Origin: Sinohyriopsis cumingii
Taxonomy: Eukaryota > Mollusca > Bivalvia > Unionida > Unionidae
Assembly: GCA_028554795.2 (NCBI GenBank)
Contig: CM068828.1
Span: forward strand, 16,996,630-17,060,629
DNA length: 64,000 nucleotides
Direction of reading: 5' to 3'
Positions 1-8,460 of the stretch are shown piece after piece (positions within the stretch are counted from its first letter, which is position 1; every line of letters starts with the position of its first letter). A program made the position numbers and the translations under genes. The notes beneath the pieces were generated by a model, which worked only from the letters and a program-made list of their open reading frames with translations, was not told the DNA's origin and searched no databases.

Positions 1-756
1 TTCACATCAAACTAGGTTTGATGAAGAACTTCGTGAAAGCCATTGACCGGACTTTGCCAGCATTCCGATACCTGCATGAAAAATTCCCTCGACTCAGCGA
101 AGCAAAGATTAAAGAGGGAGTTTTTGTGGGTCCTCAGATTCGAGAGCTTTTCAAAGATGACCGGTTCAACAACTTGCTGGAAGGTGACGCGAAACAAGCA
201 TGGAATGCTTTTCGCCTAGTTTCTACAAACTTCCTCGGAAATGTTAGGGCAGAAAACTATAAGGAACTAGTAGAAGACATGTTGATGAAGTATAAGAAAC
301 TTGGCTGCAATATGTCTCTAAAGATTCACTTCCTTCATTCCCATTTGGATTTCTTTCCTAGCAACTGTGGTATTGTTAGTGATGAACACGGCGAACGTTT
401 TCATCAAGATATCGCAACAATGGAACAAAGATACCAGGGAAAATGGTCCACTACAATGCTGGCTGACTACTGCTGGACACTCCTCAGAGATGCTCCCGAA
501 CAGCTGTACAAGAGACAGGCGAAGAAATCTAAGATGTAGTCAATGACTTGATTTTTTATAGGTAGGCTATTACAGTTGACCTTTTACTATTGGAATGCAT
601 TTCGTTATGTAAACATTAATTTCTTGCAGATTACAAAAAAACTAGAGCCAATTTTGCAATTTGACTGTCATATTCGTGTTCAGCACATAAAAATTGATAA
701 GAATTGACTAATTTTATTTCAGTAACATGACTTTTGTAAAAATTTGTTGTCCAGTG
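1..756 (+). mobile_element. CACTGG-ended DNA transposon, copy 1 (3' part)
   Basis: The left part lies outside the window. The sequence is nearly identical to the 3' parts of the complete copies at 50798-53197 and 59578-61978, and it ends at the same base with CCAGTG. It contains the end of the transposase frame and about 215 bp of 3' untranslated DNA. The base after the end is G (GTA) rather than the TTA seen at the other copies, so the target site differs or has mutated. Confidence 0.9.
3..539 (+). CDS. transposase-like protein, C-terminal part (copy 1)
   Basis: The frame is open from the window edge to TAG at 537-539 and matches the last ~178 residues of the protein encoded at 51292. It carries the segment SDEHGERFHQDI, whose glutamate is a candidate last acidic residue of a DDE-type catalytic triad (inference), and a basic tail ending KKSKM. 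Unlike copy 2 it keeps a tyrosine codon where copy 2 has TAG. The upstream part is not visible, so whether the whole gene is intact cannot be said. Confidence 0.75.
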   Translation, partial: HIKLGLMKNFVKAIDRTLPAFRYLHEKFPRLSEAKIKEGVFVGPQIRELFKDDRFNNLLEGDAKQAWNAFRLVSTNFLGNVRAENYKELVEDMLMKYKKLGCNMSLKIHFLHSHLDFFPSNCGIVSDEHGERFHQDIATMEQRYQGKWSTTMLADYCWTLLRDAPEQLYKRQAKKSKM

Positions 757-2034
757 GTATTTATAAGCAGCCATCTGGAAAACTCAGAGCCACGCTGGTG
801 TAAATTCCGTTTGCAGTTTTCCTTCTTGTGTAAAAGCAGACAATTATTTGAAAATAGAACAACTTAAATAAGATTTCTCCTGTTACAGAAAATTATGCAT
901 AACAACTCAAATGTCGTATGCTGAAAGCCTCTGATATTTCCCTTCCAATTGCGCAACTAAATAATCACTTTATAATTGACAATATAATATTAACCATACA
1001 TTTTCATCTCGTAAAATTATAATTAAAAAATATTTTGCTGAATAGACAAAATAGTATATCTCATCGCTTAGAGATAACGAAGTAAAGGAATGGCAGCTAT
1101 CATCGCTAGGAGATAACGAAGTACAAATGAATGAATAATGTACAAATCTTTCTCGATATCCATCAAGACACAGTAATATGCAAATGCACAATGTGCACTA
1201 TTTGGTTCAAAGAATGCTATCTAGTGCTTATTTAGATTTAATGCTATCTAGCGCCTGTTTAGATTCAGTGTTAACTAGCGCCTATTTAGATTCCACGCAA
1301 TCAAAACGTGCAATTTGACAGTGTAGCTGCGAAGTTTCTCTATTTAGTTTTCACTCTGTCTCAACATTCTTTAAATAATTAATAATGAACAAATGACATA
1401 CATAGGAAGATTTTTTAGATGAACATGCTGTTTAATGGGGTTCGTTTATATAAAAAAGATCAGCATCACATGTTAAACCCTGTGCAAAAATGGTATTTTG
1501 TCTGATTTGTCTAACGTCACTCAAGTCTACAATCAAAATCGTGAGCTTTCAATATTTTAATCTAGGAACCTTGTCAATCTGGTTTTGTGTAAATCATATT
1601 TTAACACTAGAACTGAAAGAATTACTTTTAAACAGTCGTCCTATCTGATTTATTTCTCAGCTACTGCCTGCATGTATAATTTTAAGCAGTTCAGATAAAT
1701 ATTAGGATAAATATTCAACGAACTTTTTTTTTTGAAGATGTAAAACAACCGTGAGCAGGTCAAAATATTTCGTCATTGTGTAACGAGTCCTAGGACTGAA
1801 AATTAAAACGTATGACCTTAAGTTTATGCTTGAGATTTTTTCGGCCAGGTCAAAAACAACGTTACTTTTTAAAGGTCGTTTCTGATTGTCAAAGGGTGAT
1901 AACTCAGTCTCAAACCTCAACCACCAAATTGTATGACCACAGCCTACATGGTCCAACAATTAGTATATATTCTTTAGCACGAACGCGGGTTAATCCATTC
2001 CAATTTATTTGACTGTTAGTACGACCCTATTTTC
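757..2034. other. noncoding host DNA with a small 27-bp repeat
   Basis: No gene can be supported here. The short ORFs have no recognisable motif and AT-rich composition like the surroundings. A 27-bp unit built around gctatctag(c/t)gc(c/t)t(a/g)tttagatt is repeated about three times at 1214-1296. A related pair of short repeats (cgctTagagataacgaagta type) lies at 1063-1125. Confidence 0.6.
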
Positions 2035-2660
2035 TTAAAACAAGTAATAGAAAAGAGCGGGAAGCAAAAAGCGTTGAAAAACGAAACATGATTTCCCTAT
2101 AATACAAGCTGAAAATGTAAAAAAAAAAGATGAGGAACTTGCAGTATTGCGAGTTAAATCCCACATAATATTAAAATTACAGACACAAGTCTTCGTGATT
2201 AAAGTTCTGAATAGATGTAAGTGAAAACCCAAATTATCCAACATTGGAAGTGTTGTTGAGCCTGTGGTAGTTCGTGACGTTGTGATCTGCCAATTGTCTT
2301 TCATTGGATTACACAAGCAATACATCCTTATTCGAAATTTCATTATTAATTCAAATCTCTATTTCCAAGAATGTTGTTTTTAACGAGAACGTTGTATATC
2401 CAGTGAATAAATAAGTTGAATAAATAAAATTCCTTCAAAAATGAACTAACAAACAGAACAATAATACAATTGGTTCTGCTCAGATTTTAAAGTGCTAATA
2501 AATAATGTTTCCAGTAAAAAGTATATACTTTCCTCTATGTGACCTCAGGTCACAATTAACATTTTCAAAAGCGAAACCTAATACCTAACAGAAAATACAC
2601 ATTAAGAAAGTTGCTAATGTTTACAAAATAAAATCATCGTTATAATTAGGATATAAAATG
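2035..2660 (+). repeat. unclassified interspersed repeat, copy A
   Basis: This is one of four diverged copies of a noncoding AT-rich repeat; the others begin near 25095, 27385 and 28040. Shared landmarks in the same order are a start like taagtaatagaaaagagcg, then ttaaagttctgaata, then attctgctNagat and tttacaaaataaaat near the end. No coding frame, long terminal repeat or terminal inverted repeat was recognised, so class is unknown. Confidence 0.6.
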
Positions 2661-2760
2661 TGGTAAACACAATATCCGAGAAAGTTCACTATACCTCTTT
2701 TACCTGCAAGTACGTATGTATCGCCTGCCAGATGTAATTTGAAATTTAAACAGTCATGAA

Positions 2761-2800
<40 letters not shown>

Positions 2801-3313
2801 TGTGCCTGTGATCACCATGGCCTTCTTTTGCCAAATTTATATTGTCTGATAATGATATTACACCCACGGAAACCACAGAGTTACCAGTTGAATGTTATTT
2901 GTAACTTATTTAAAAGACACATTTTATAATAAAATATGAAAAATCAGAGAATATATTCGATTCTTGACAAAATACAAATCTAGAAAATACTACTTATCAG
3001 GTCCACCCTATTAGTGATTATACAAATTGACGTTACACAGTGGAAGTTACATAATATCCCATGAATTTGAATGTATCAAAGAGACAAATTTGTACATGGC
3101 AGAATCCAACGTGCAGCAAGGTAAATTCGGTATGTGTTTTATATCTTATCAAAGAAACTCGATTAATACTGGAGGAGACATGCGAATCTACGATGGGGTA
3201 AGCACTTGGAACAACTTGTACAAGAAAACATGTACACAACCTTTGTATAAACATTCTACACAAAAAAGTAACACCATTTTTAACGAGGGCAGAGCACGTG
3301 ATTATATTTTGTC
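2661..3313. other. noncoding DNA left of the older viral remnant
   Basis: No gene is supported, and apart from the (AT)n tract it is unremarkable AT-rich sequence. The left boundary of the older virus-like remnant must lie in or near this stretch, but no terminal repeat was recognised. Confidence 0.5.
2766..2797. repeat. (AT)n microsatellite
   Basis: An uninterrupted run of AT dinucleotides of about 32 bp. The ORF crossing it is an artefact. Confidence 0.95.
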
Positions 3314-3780
3314 TTACTTAATTATAGGTCTTGTTAGTGATTTGTCGCCAGGCAATACATTGCCCACATAGACTTCAATCACCATCGTTGTGCTTCTCAT
3401 TACGTTAGAGCTGTCCAGCTCGGCCAACACGGCCTTACATTCATCTGCGGTAATGGCCGAGTCATCAATGGCTTCCGAATATCGTTTAGTGTTCCTATAC
3501 AAACTAATATCGGCGGCTATCATGAGTTTGACATGTCGATTTATTTTTGTATGAAGTCTCTTTGATAATATTTTCCCACCAGCTTTAGCTGCTCCGCCCA
3601 AGAGTGATACAGCACTGATGGCTGTTCCAACGGCGGGCTTCCCTGACCGTCATCGAGATGGCTATTCCAGTCTCACCAAGCCCCACTATACCACATACAA
3701 CGTCAATGATTCCGCTTATACGTCTGTAGCGATGCCGTATACCCTGACGTTTACTGAAGGCCATTGTATTATCATACTGG
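3314..3780 (-). pseudogene. remnant of hydrophobic helical virion-type protein
   Basis: The minus-strand reading gives a basic N-terminus starting near 3780, a Gly/Ala/Ile-rich hydrophobic stretch, then a helical part with KILSKRLHTKINRH and the segment SEAIDDSAITADECKAVL. This parallels the protein at 16756-17319 of the younger element (basic start, long hydrophobic region, KKISS...KLHEYTTKL, then SNISTAEFTELT). At least one frameshift lies near 3600. The role is not known; the hydrophobic segment suggests a membrane-active virion component (inference). Confidence 0.65.
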
Positions 3781-4099
3781 CACTCTAGTTAGTGACATGT
3801 AATTGGAGCGTTAACACTATACTTCTTGGATTCTGTCAAAATTACGCCGTTATGTATTAAAGTTCACTACAATAAACGTAGAGTGCTTTGTGCTAGATTT
3901 CTGTCATCAGGGACTAATTTAAAAACATTATTAAACAAATTTATTTCTTAAATCCGATCATATCCTGAGGTCTGTTCCATTTGTATTAACCCTCCATTAA
4001 ACTCAAGTGGGGTTATTCTTACCCGAGCGAAGGCGTGTTGGGCAATAACAATGAATGTTTTCTCACTGTATAATCGATCAATACCACTGCGTTCGGGTT

Positions 4100-5230
4100 A
4101 AAAACATCGCAAAATACTCGTCCAGCCTATTTTATTTCTATCCACATCCCCGTTCCAGATATAACAAAACGTGGGAGTCATTGCTCAAACTCATTAATTC
4201 CCTCAGTAACTGGTCATATGCAGTCACGAACATCATTCAACGTTCTTGTAGCCAAATAAAGACCGATGTTAAGCCGCTTGATTTTATCGTTGTGTGATGT
4301 AATACACTCATATAATTCATAAATTCAAGGATTTGCTCAGCTCTGCGATTTAATCCGTCTGTCGGGTATTGCCACTAAACCCAACAACAAATCTATTAAA
4401 ATAGTTCTCAAATGTATTGACAAATCACCCCATTATACATGGATTTGTCTGGATTCTTGTCATGATAAAGTTCAAGAGCAGGGAATTCACCAAGTTTCGT
4501 TTTTGAAGTTTTCTGATTTCAGTGTTGGTTGGATCACGTCTAGGTCGTAATGTTTTAATGTTATCCTGCGTTTAAGTCAATGTCTTTGTTTCCAAAGCGC
4601 TTACATTCGTGGCAATGTAGGCAAGGTGATCACTAATTGGTATATCTGCTTAAAGGGCACCAAATTTGTCTAAACCCGTCTTGATACGCACCTTCTTGAT
4701 ATTTAAGCCACATTATAAAGATTTAATGATATCACGCGTTGATGTCAACGTCTTTGTTTTCAACGCAGTTATCGGCAAGTTTCATTTGGATTTCCTTTGG
4801 CTTTCCTATCACTTCATATATACTTTTAGAGAATCCCCGAAAGTTTTTTTCTAACCGGTTAAATGCCTTTATATGTTCATCACAATCTTCTTTAAAAGGG
4901 TTATTTTCTATGTTGCCGTCGTTAAATTATTTCTTTGTCTCCACTTTCTGTTCTCCGACTTGGTTACGGTCATAAGCTATATTGTTATTGTTCATATTGA
5001 GGTTTCCAATCATTGTATCTCCGGCTCCTGCACCTCGACTGTTTATTTTGTCGTTGATGATCGAGTGGGATACTCCAGACTCTTCAAAAGTACCAAACTC
5101 ATTGATCTAAATTACTAACACTCTCTGCTACATAGGTGATAATATCATAAATTTTGAACCTGTGGTTTTCAGCTGCATAAAAACAAACTTATTCTTAAAC
5201 ACGACAAGTTCCTTTCGTTCGACCCCGGTG
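4100..5230 (-). pseudogene. remnant of trimeric-fibre-like protein
   Basis: In minus-strand order the fragments parallel the fibre-like gene at 17329-18436. Near 5150 there is a piece resembling its N-terminal third. Near 5010-4980 GDTMIGNLNMNNN corresponds to GDTMTGELNLGNN in the younger gene. Near 4860-4790 there is a stretch like its FTRLRRNF...VIDMKLSEI region. Weaker similarity continues to about 4100. Several stops and frameshifts interrupt it. Such repeats with a GDTM motif are typical of trimeric virion fibres and phage tail fibres, which supports an attachment-fibre role by analogy. Confidence 0.65.
4545..4800. repeat. local ~170-bp duplication in the fibre remnant
   Basis: The segment around 4556-4625 (tgcgtttaagtcaatgtctt...ggcaatgtaggcaag) is repeated in diverged form at 4735-4780 (cgcgttgatgtcaacgtctt...cggcaag). 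The two lie about 170 bp apart in the same orientation. Confidence 0.5.
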
Positions 5231-5412
5231 TGGTGTATTAACGACGTTAAATCGTCTTCGGCTGAAACTTTATGTGTCCACTGCAGTTACCATCGTACTA
5301 TGTGGTCGTCTTAATCATCATCTACGTCCGTGGTCATTCTTATTGATTAGAAGTTGCGATTAATTGTGTCAGATAGATAACGTCGGTGTTTTGTGTCTGC
5401 GGCGAGAAACTT

Positions 5413-5831
5413 TTATTGCGGGGTTAGATTGACTCTCCAGCATGATATCATCGTACACCACCAGGTTATTAATGTTCTCATCGACGCCCCTGATGGACGG
5501 TGCGCCATCAACGTAACTGATAAATTCAACAGTGTATTTTCGGTGGTGGTGCCCTCTTCATCGATATTCATTTTGAGGGCCTTGTGGTAGTCTGACAGGA
5601 CGTTATAACATTGATGATCACAAGCTGTTGGCATGACTAGATACAAATTGTCCCATTGGAGCATTCTTGGTTAAGTAACAACTGATTCTTATCAAAACCA
5701 GACTGACCTATGATCATTGAGCGAATAATATTGGACAAGGCTTCGTAATATTTTACCGGTTTGTGTTTTGCCCCTGTTGTTAATTTACATACGATTATCA
5801 GCCCGAGGTCCTCAGCGTCTGAAACGTTCAT
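5413..5831 (-). pseudogene. remnant of viral packaging ATPase
   Basis: Two minus-strand fragments (5637-5831 and 5413-5664) match the ATPase at 6389-6987 of the younger element. The Walker A region is eroded: IIGQSGFDKNQLLLN here against IIGPLGSGKTQLLLN there, so the phosphate-binding Lys-Thr pair is lost. The following WDNLYLVMP parallels WDKLYLIAP. Frameshifts separate the parts. This places a packaging gene directly beside the fibre remnant, unlike in the younger element. Confidence 0.75.
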
Positions 5832-5853
5832 TCACTTCGTGTCTGGTAATGAC

Positions 5854-6057
5854 TCATGAAGCCAAAAGTATTTTTGCCGTTTGTATGCTATGATCGCTTT
5901 TGATACGGTTTAACTTGTTAGAATGCGCTTGTCGATCATAAACCTTAAGAGAGCAATAATAGCCCATCCAATTGCATTCTGAAATTTTCATCTGATGGAG
6001 ATTTATGTGTGATATGTGATTTAAAGTGTCTTCCAAAACATGCTGAAATAACAGGAT
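5854..6057 (-). pseudogene. remnant of replicase (middle part), cut by the younger element
   Basis: Read on the minus strand from 6057 downward, frames matching the region after motif A of the 1000-aa replicase (8453-11455) appear. FGRHF is shared exactly, and a further stretch resembles the VLLRYMLDSRILVSL region in another frame. Several stops and frameshifts occur. The homology begins at the very base where the younger element is inserted and its N-terminal continuation lies at 22431, which shows that this gene was the insertion target. Confidence 0.8.
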
Positions 6058-6058
6058 A
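6053..6058. repeat. target-site duplication, left (AGGAT/AGGATA)
   Basis: AGGATA occurs here and again at 22431-22436, directly outside the two terminal inverted repeats. The last A may belong to the element, so the duplication is 5 or 6 bp. A retrovirus-like integrase of the Polinton type is known to leave duplications of this size. Confidence 0.9.
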
Positions 6059-6293
6059 GCAGCAGAGAGACTGAGCCCACCAACTATTCCGTCCAACAGA
6101 ACCTTCTATCGAGAACACTCTTGATAGAGGGTCTTATTTCACAAAATAAACCCTCTTTTCAGAAAACTATGATAAATAAGCCTTCTCTGCTGACTAGAAG
6201 AGTTATTTCATGAAAAATAACTAACTATAAAAATACTTCTTGACTCCGGGGTCTACTAGACAAAACACTTGGTGGCTCAGTCTCTCTGCTGCT
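6058..6293 (+). repeat. left terminal inverted repeat (236 bp)
   Basis: It is the inverse complement of 22195-22430 with only about five mismatches by eye. It starts AGCAGCAGAGAGACTGAGCC and its inner end is the inverted copy of that start (ggctcagtctctctgctgct), so the repeat is itself bounded by a ~25-bp inverted repeat. Inside are further short palindromes, for example gagggtcttatttcacaa paired with aataaaccctc. It flanks the ATPase gene, whose stop is ~95 bp further in. Confidence 0.95.
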
Positions 6294-6388
6294 AGAAATG
6301 TAAACATTTTTAATCCTTCAGGATTTCTAATTAAAAATTGTATCTAATCCTATTCGATACCGTGTCCGAGGATCATGTAAATTTATCG

Positions 6389-6987
6389 TTACAAATCCGT
6401 ATGGTTTTGCCTGAGCATGACAAAAAAATTTCTGAATTTATTTATGTCCATGTCCCCGCTGCACCAAGTCCGATGAATATTTTGTAACGTGTGTGCGTCA
6501 ACGCCGTTAAATACCGCGAGAACGTTACAGTTATCTCTGATCACTTTTGGTATTTGTGTATATCGTTGAGTTACATAAATCACATCAGTGTTTTTATGCC
6601 TGCCGCGTGAGAATATCCTGGCAGGGTTTGATTGTTTGTCCAGCATGATATCATCGTACACAACTAAATTATTAATACTCCCATCAATATCATCGATACT
6701 CGGTGCTTCATCAATATCAGTTATAAAATCAACAACATCTTCTTCACTTATCGATTTTGCACTTTCGTTAAAATCTTTTAACACACTGTAGATCGCTGAT
6801 CGTCCACTGATGGCGCTATCAAATATAATTTATCCCACTTCATCCACTTCATTATTAAATTAAGCAACAACTGCGTCTTACCCGACCCTAATGGGCCTAT
6901 AATAATCATTCGAACATAATTTGGTAGCACTGAGTTATGTTTGATTGGCTCTCGTCGCTTTGACGCAGAAAAGTCAGTAATCTCCAT
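6389..6987 (-). pseudogene. genome-packaging ATPase (FtsK/HerA, A32-like), frameshifted
   Basis: The start ATG at 6987 is followed by a nucleotide-binding fold: Walker A GPLGSGKTQ at about residue 30, then WDKLYLIAPS. A one-base frameshift near 6790-6800 moves the frame to 6389-6784, which contains the Walker B-type NNLVVYDDIM and a conserved tail with TQRYTQIPKVIRDNC. In viruses of this lineage the enzyme drives DNA into preformed capsids. Total length (~200 aa) is that expected for the family. The gene is divergent from the zinc-ribbon gene at 7009, with only 21 bp between their starts. The frameshift should abolish function. Confidence 0.85.
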
Positions 6988-7008
6988 TAGATATATTATA
7001 AAAATAAT
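6988..7008. promoter_or_regulatory. 21-bp divergent promoter region
   Basis: The starts of the ATPase (6987, minus) and the zinc-ribbon protein (7009, plus) are separated by only 21 bp of A/T-rich DNA (tagatatattataaaaataat). Any shared control elements must lie here or within the reading frames. The function is inferred from layout alone. Confidence 0.35.
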
Positions 7009-7146
7009 ATGAATTTATATTGTGTGAAATGCCGAGCACGTACACCAACTGCGGATATGACAACAATTACAACAAAACATAATCGACAAGCGCTTACAGG
7101 CAAGTGTGAACAATGTATCACAAAAAAGTTCAAATTTATTATATAA
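7009..7146 (+). CDS. small zinc-ribbon protein (DUF5679-like)
   Basis: ATG at 7009 opens a 45-aa frame with two CxxC knuckles, YCVKCRA near the N-terminus and GKCEQCITKK near the C-terminus. The residues between include HNRQALTGK. Short zinc ribbons of this pattern are known from many DNA viruses and phages (DUF5679-type), but a specific function is not established. The frame closes with TAA at 7144-7146, and the same frame continues directly into the phospholipase domain. The stop may therefore have split one fused protein (see findings). Confidence 0.7.
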   Translation: MNLYCVKCRARTPTADMTTITTKHNRQALTGKCEQCITKKFKFII

Positions 7147-7509
7147 AAAAAGGGAGGTGATATCGCAGCCAAGTTAGCCAAGCTACCAGGAACACCGTGG
7201 GCTAAATACCGAGGAGAAAAACATCTTCCAGGATATAATTACTGTGGTCCTGGAACCCGACTTGATATCAGACTTGATGACCAAGATCAGCCCAATCCAG
7301 GTGAGTATCCAATAAATGCTATTGATAAGGCGTGTCATGCTCATGATGTAGCTTACAGAAGCAAGGATTTGCAACAGCGCCATCTCGCGGACGTGAAATT
7401 AATTCATGCGTTAAATGCCATCACTGATAAATCTTTCAAAGAAAAGTTAGCATCCTGGTTAATAAAATCCGCAATGAAAGGTAAATTAGCGCTAGGTACT
7501 GGTATATAA
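7147..7509 (+). CDS. parvovirus-type phospholipase A2 domain
   Basis: This frame has 120 codons before TAA at 7507-7509 and no ATG ahead of the domain. It contains the calcium-loop pattern YNYCGPGT (about residue 30) and the catalytic helix DKACHAHDVAYR with the His-Asp pair, followed by a helical tail. These are the defining motifs of the secreted-PLA2 fold found in parvovirus capsid proteins and in some Polinton-like viruses, where it breaches endosomal membranes. It is in frame with the preceding zinc ribbon across one TAA. Its own stop overlaps the integrase start by one base (TAATG). Without a start codon it is either a split fusion or relies on unusual initiation. Confidence 0.8.
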   Translation, partial: KKGGDIAAKLAKLPGTPWAKYRGEKHLPGYNYCGPGTRLDIRLDDQDQPNPGEYPINAIDKACHAHDVAYRSKDLQQRHLADVKLIHALNAITDKSFKEKLASWLIKSAMKGKLALGTGI

Positions 7510-8460
7510 TGGAGTCGATTTATTATTCCCCAAGCGGATATTGGAGAGGTAGCGCAGCAATTAGTAAACTCGCTGAAGCAGAAAAAGTTACAAAAGTTAC
7601 TGCTAAAAATTGGTTATCCCGACAGGCAATATGGCAAATTTATCTGCCGCGTCCTAAACAAATTCACTTTGCACATTTCGATGTTAGTGTACCAAATGAG
7701 GTTCATCAGGCTGATATATTATTTCTACCACATGATACTATCCGAAGACGTACATACAAGTACGCGTTAACTGTAGTTGATGTTGCAAGTAGATACAAAG
7801 ATGCGGAACCGTTAACAACTAAAACAGCATCCGAGGTTGCTTCTGCGTTTGAAAGAATTTATCGGCGGAGTGGTCTACATTGGCCAAATCTATTACAAGT
7901 TGATCCTGGTAAAGAATTTCAAGGTGCAGTATCATCGTTGATGAAGCAACATAACGTCACCATCAGACGAGGGCATACTGAAATTCACCGTGATCAGGCA
8001 ATTGTTGAGCGATTCAATCGAACACTTGCTGAGCGGTTATTTGGATATCAATACGCGAAGGAATTTATTCAGGATACGAGATCGCGCGATAGGTTGCAAG
8101 ATTACCAAGCGTGATAGCTGCACTAAATAGCGAGATCACACGAACAACCAACATGAAACCTGCCATCGCGATCACAAAAAAAAACATATACCCGTACGAC
8201 GTGATTCTTCAGCACAGCCGATACTGGGTAATGTTACAGTTAGATATTTATATGAACCGGGTGAATTTGAAGGTGGTAAAAAAAGAGCAACTGATCCTAT
8301 CTGGAGTGTTACCACACACAAGATAACCACCGTGACAAGATCCACTGGTAGACCAGCAATCTACAGGTTGGATTCAACTGCTCCTCAACGCGGATTCACA
8401 CGTGAGTAATTACAGGTGATTCCTGAGGACACACAATTACCACCGCGATCACTTAACTAG
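7509..8460 (+). pseudogene. retrovirus-like integrase (Polinton type), broken
   Basis: The intact first part (7509-8114) has a rve/RNase-H-fold core. EVHQADILFLP holds the first catalytic Asp, LLQVDPGKEFQG the second, and the helix RDQAIVERFNRTLAERL the Glu. It resembles the integrases of Mavericks/Polintons. A frameshift near 8090 moves to the frame of IAALNSEITR, a second near 8225 moves to a chromodomain-like tail, and a TAA at 8407-8409 lies just before the natural end at 8460. The enzyme would join the terminal inverted repeats to host DNA and leave the flanking duplication seen here. The 3' end overlaps the convergent replicase by 8 bp. Confidence 0.88.

Larger units (their letters stand above)
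3314..6057 (-). mobile_element. older, decayed Polinton-like element, left remnant
   Basis: Fragments on the minus strand are homologous to genes of the younger element at 6058-22430. They are, left to right, the hydrophobic helical protein, the fibre, the packaging ATPase and a middle piece of the replicase. Every frame is broken by stops and shifts. The remnant is cut at 6057 by the younger element, and its replicase homology resumes at 22431 on the other side. Integrase, helicase, protease and capsid counterparts were not found here, so large internal deletions or rearrangements are inferred. Confidence 0.85.

Noticed and set aside
5854..6096. 80-codon ORF spanning the left element boundary as a gene
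   Set aside because: It runs from the terminal inverted repeat into the older replicase remnant; the junction is created by the insertion.
7146..7152. A AAA AAG as a -1 frameshift site joining zinc ribbon and PLA2
   Set aside because: The TAA comes before the heptamer's effect and both parts are already in the same frame, so slippage there would not join them.
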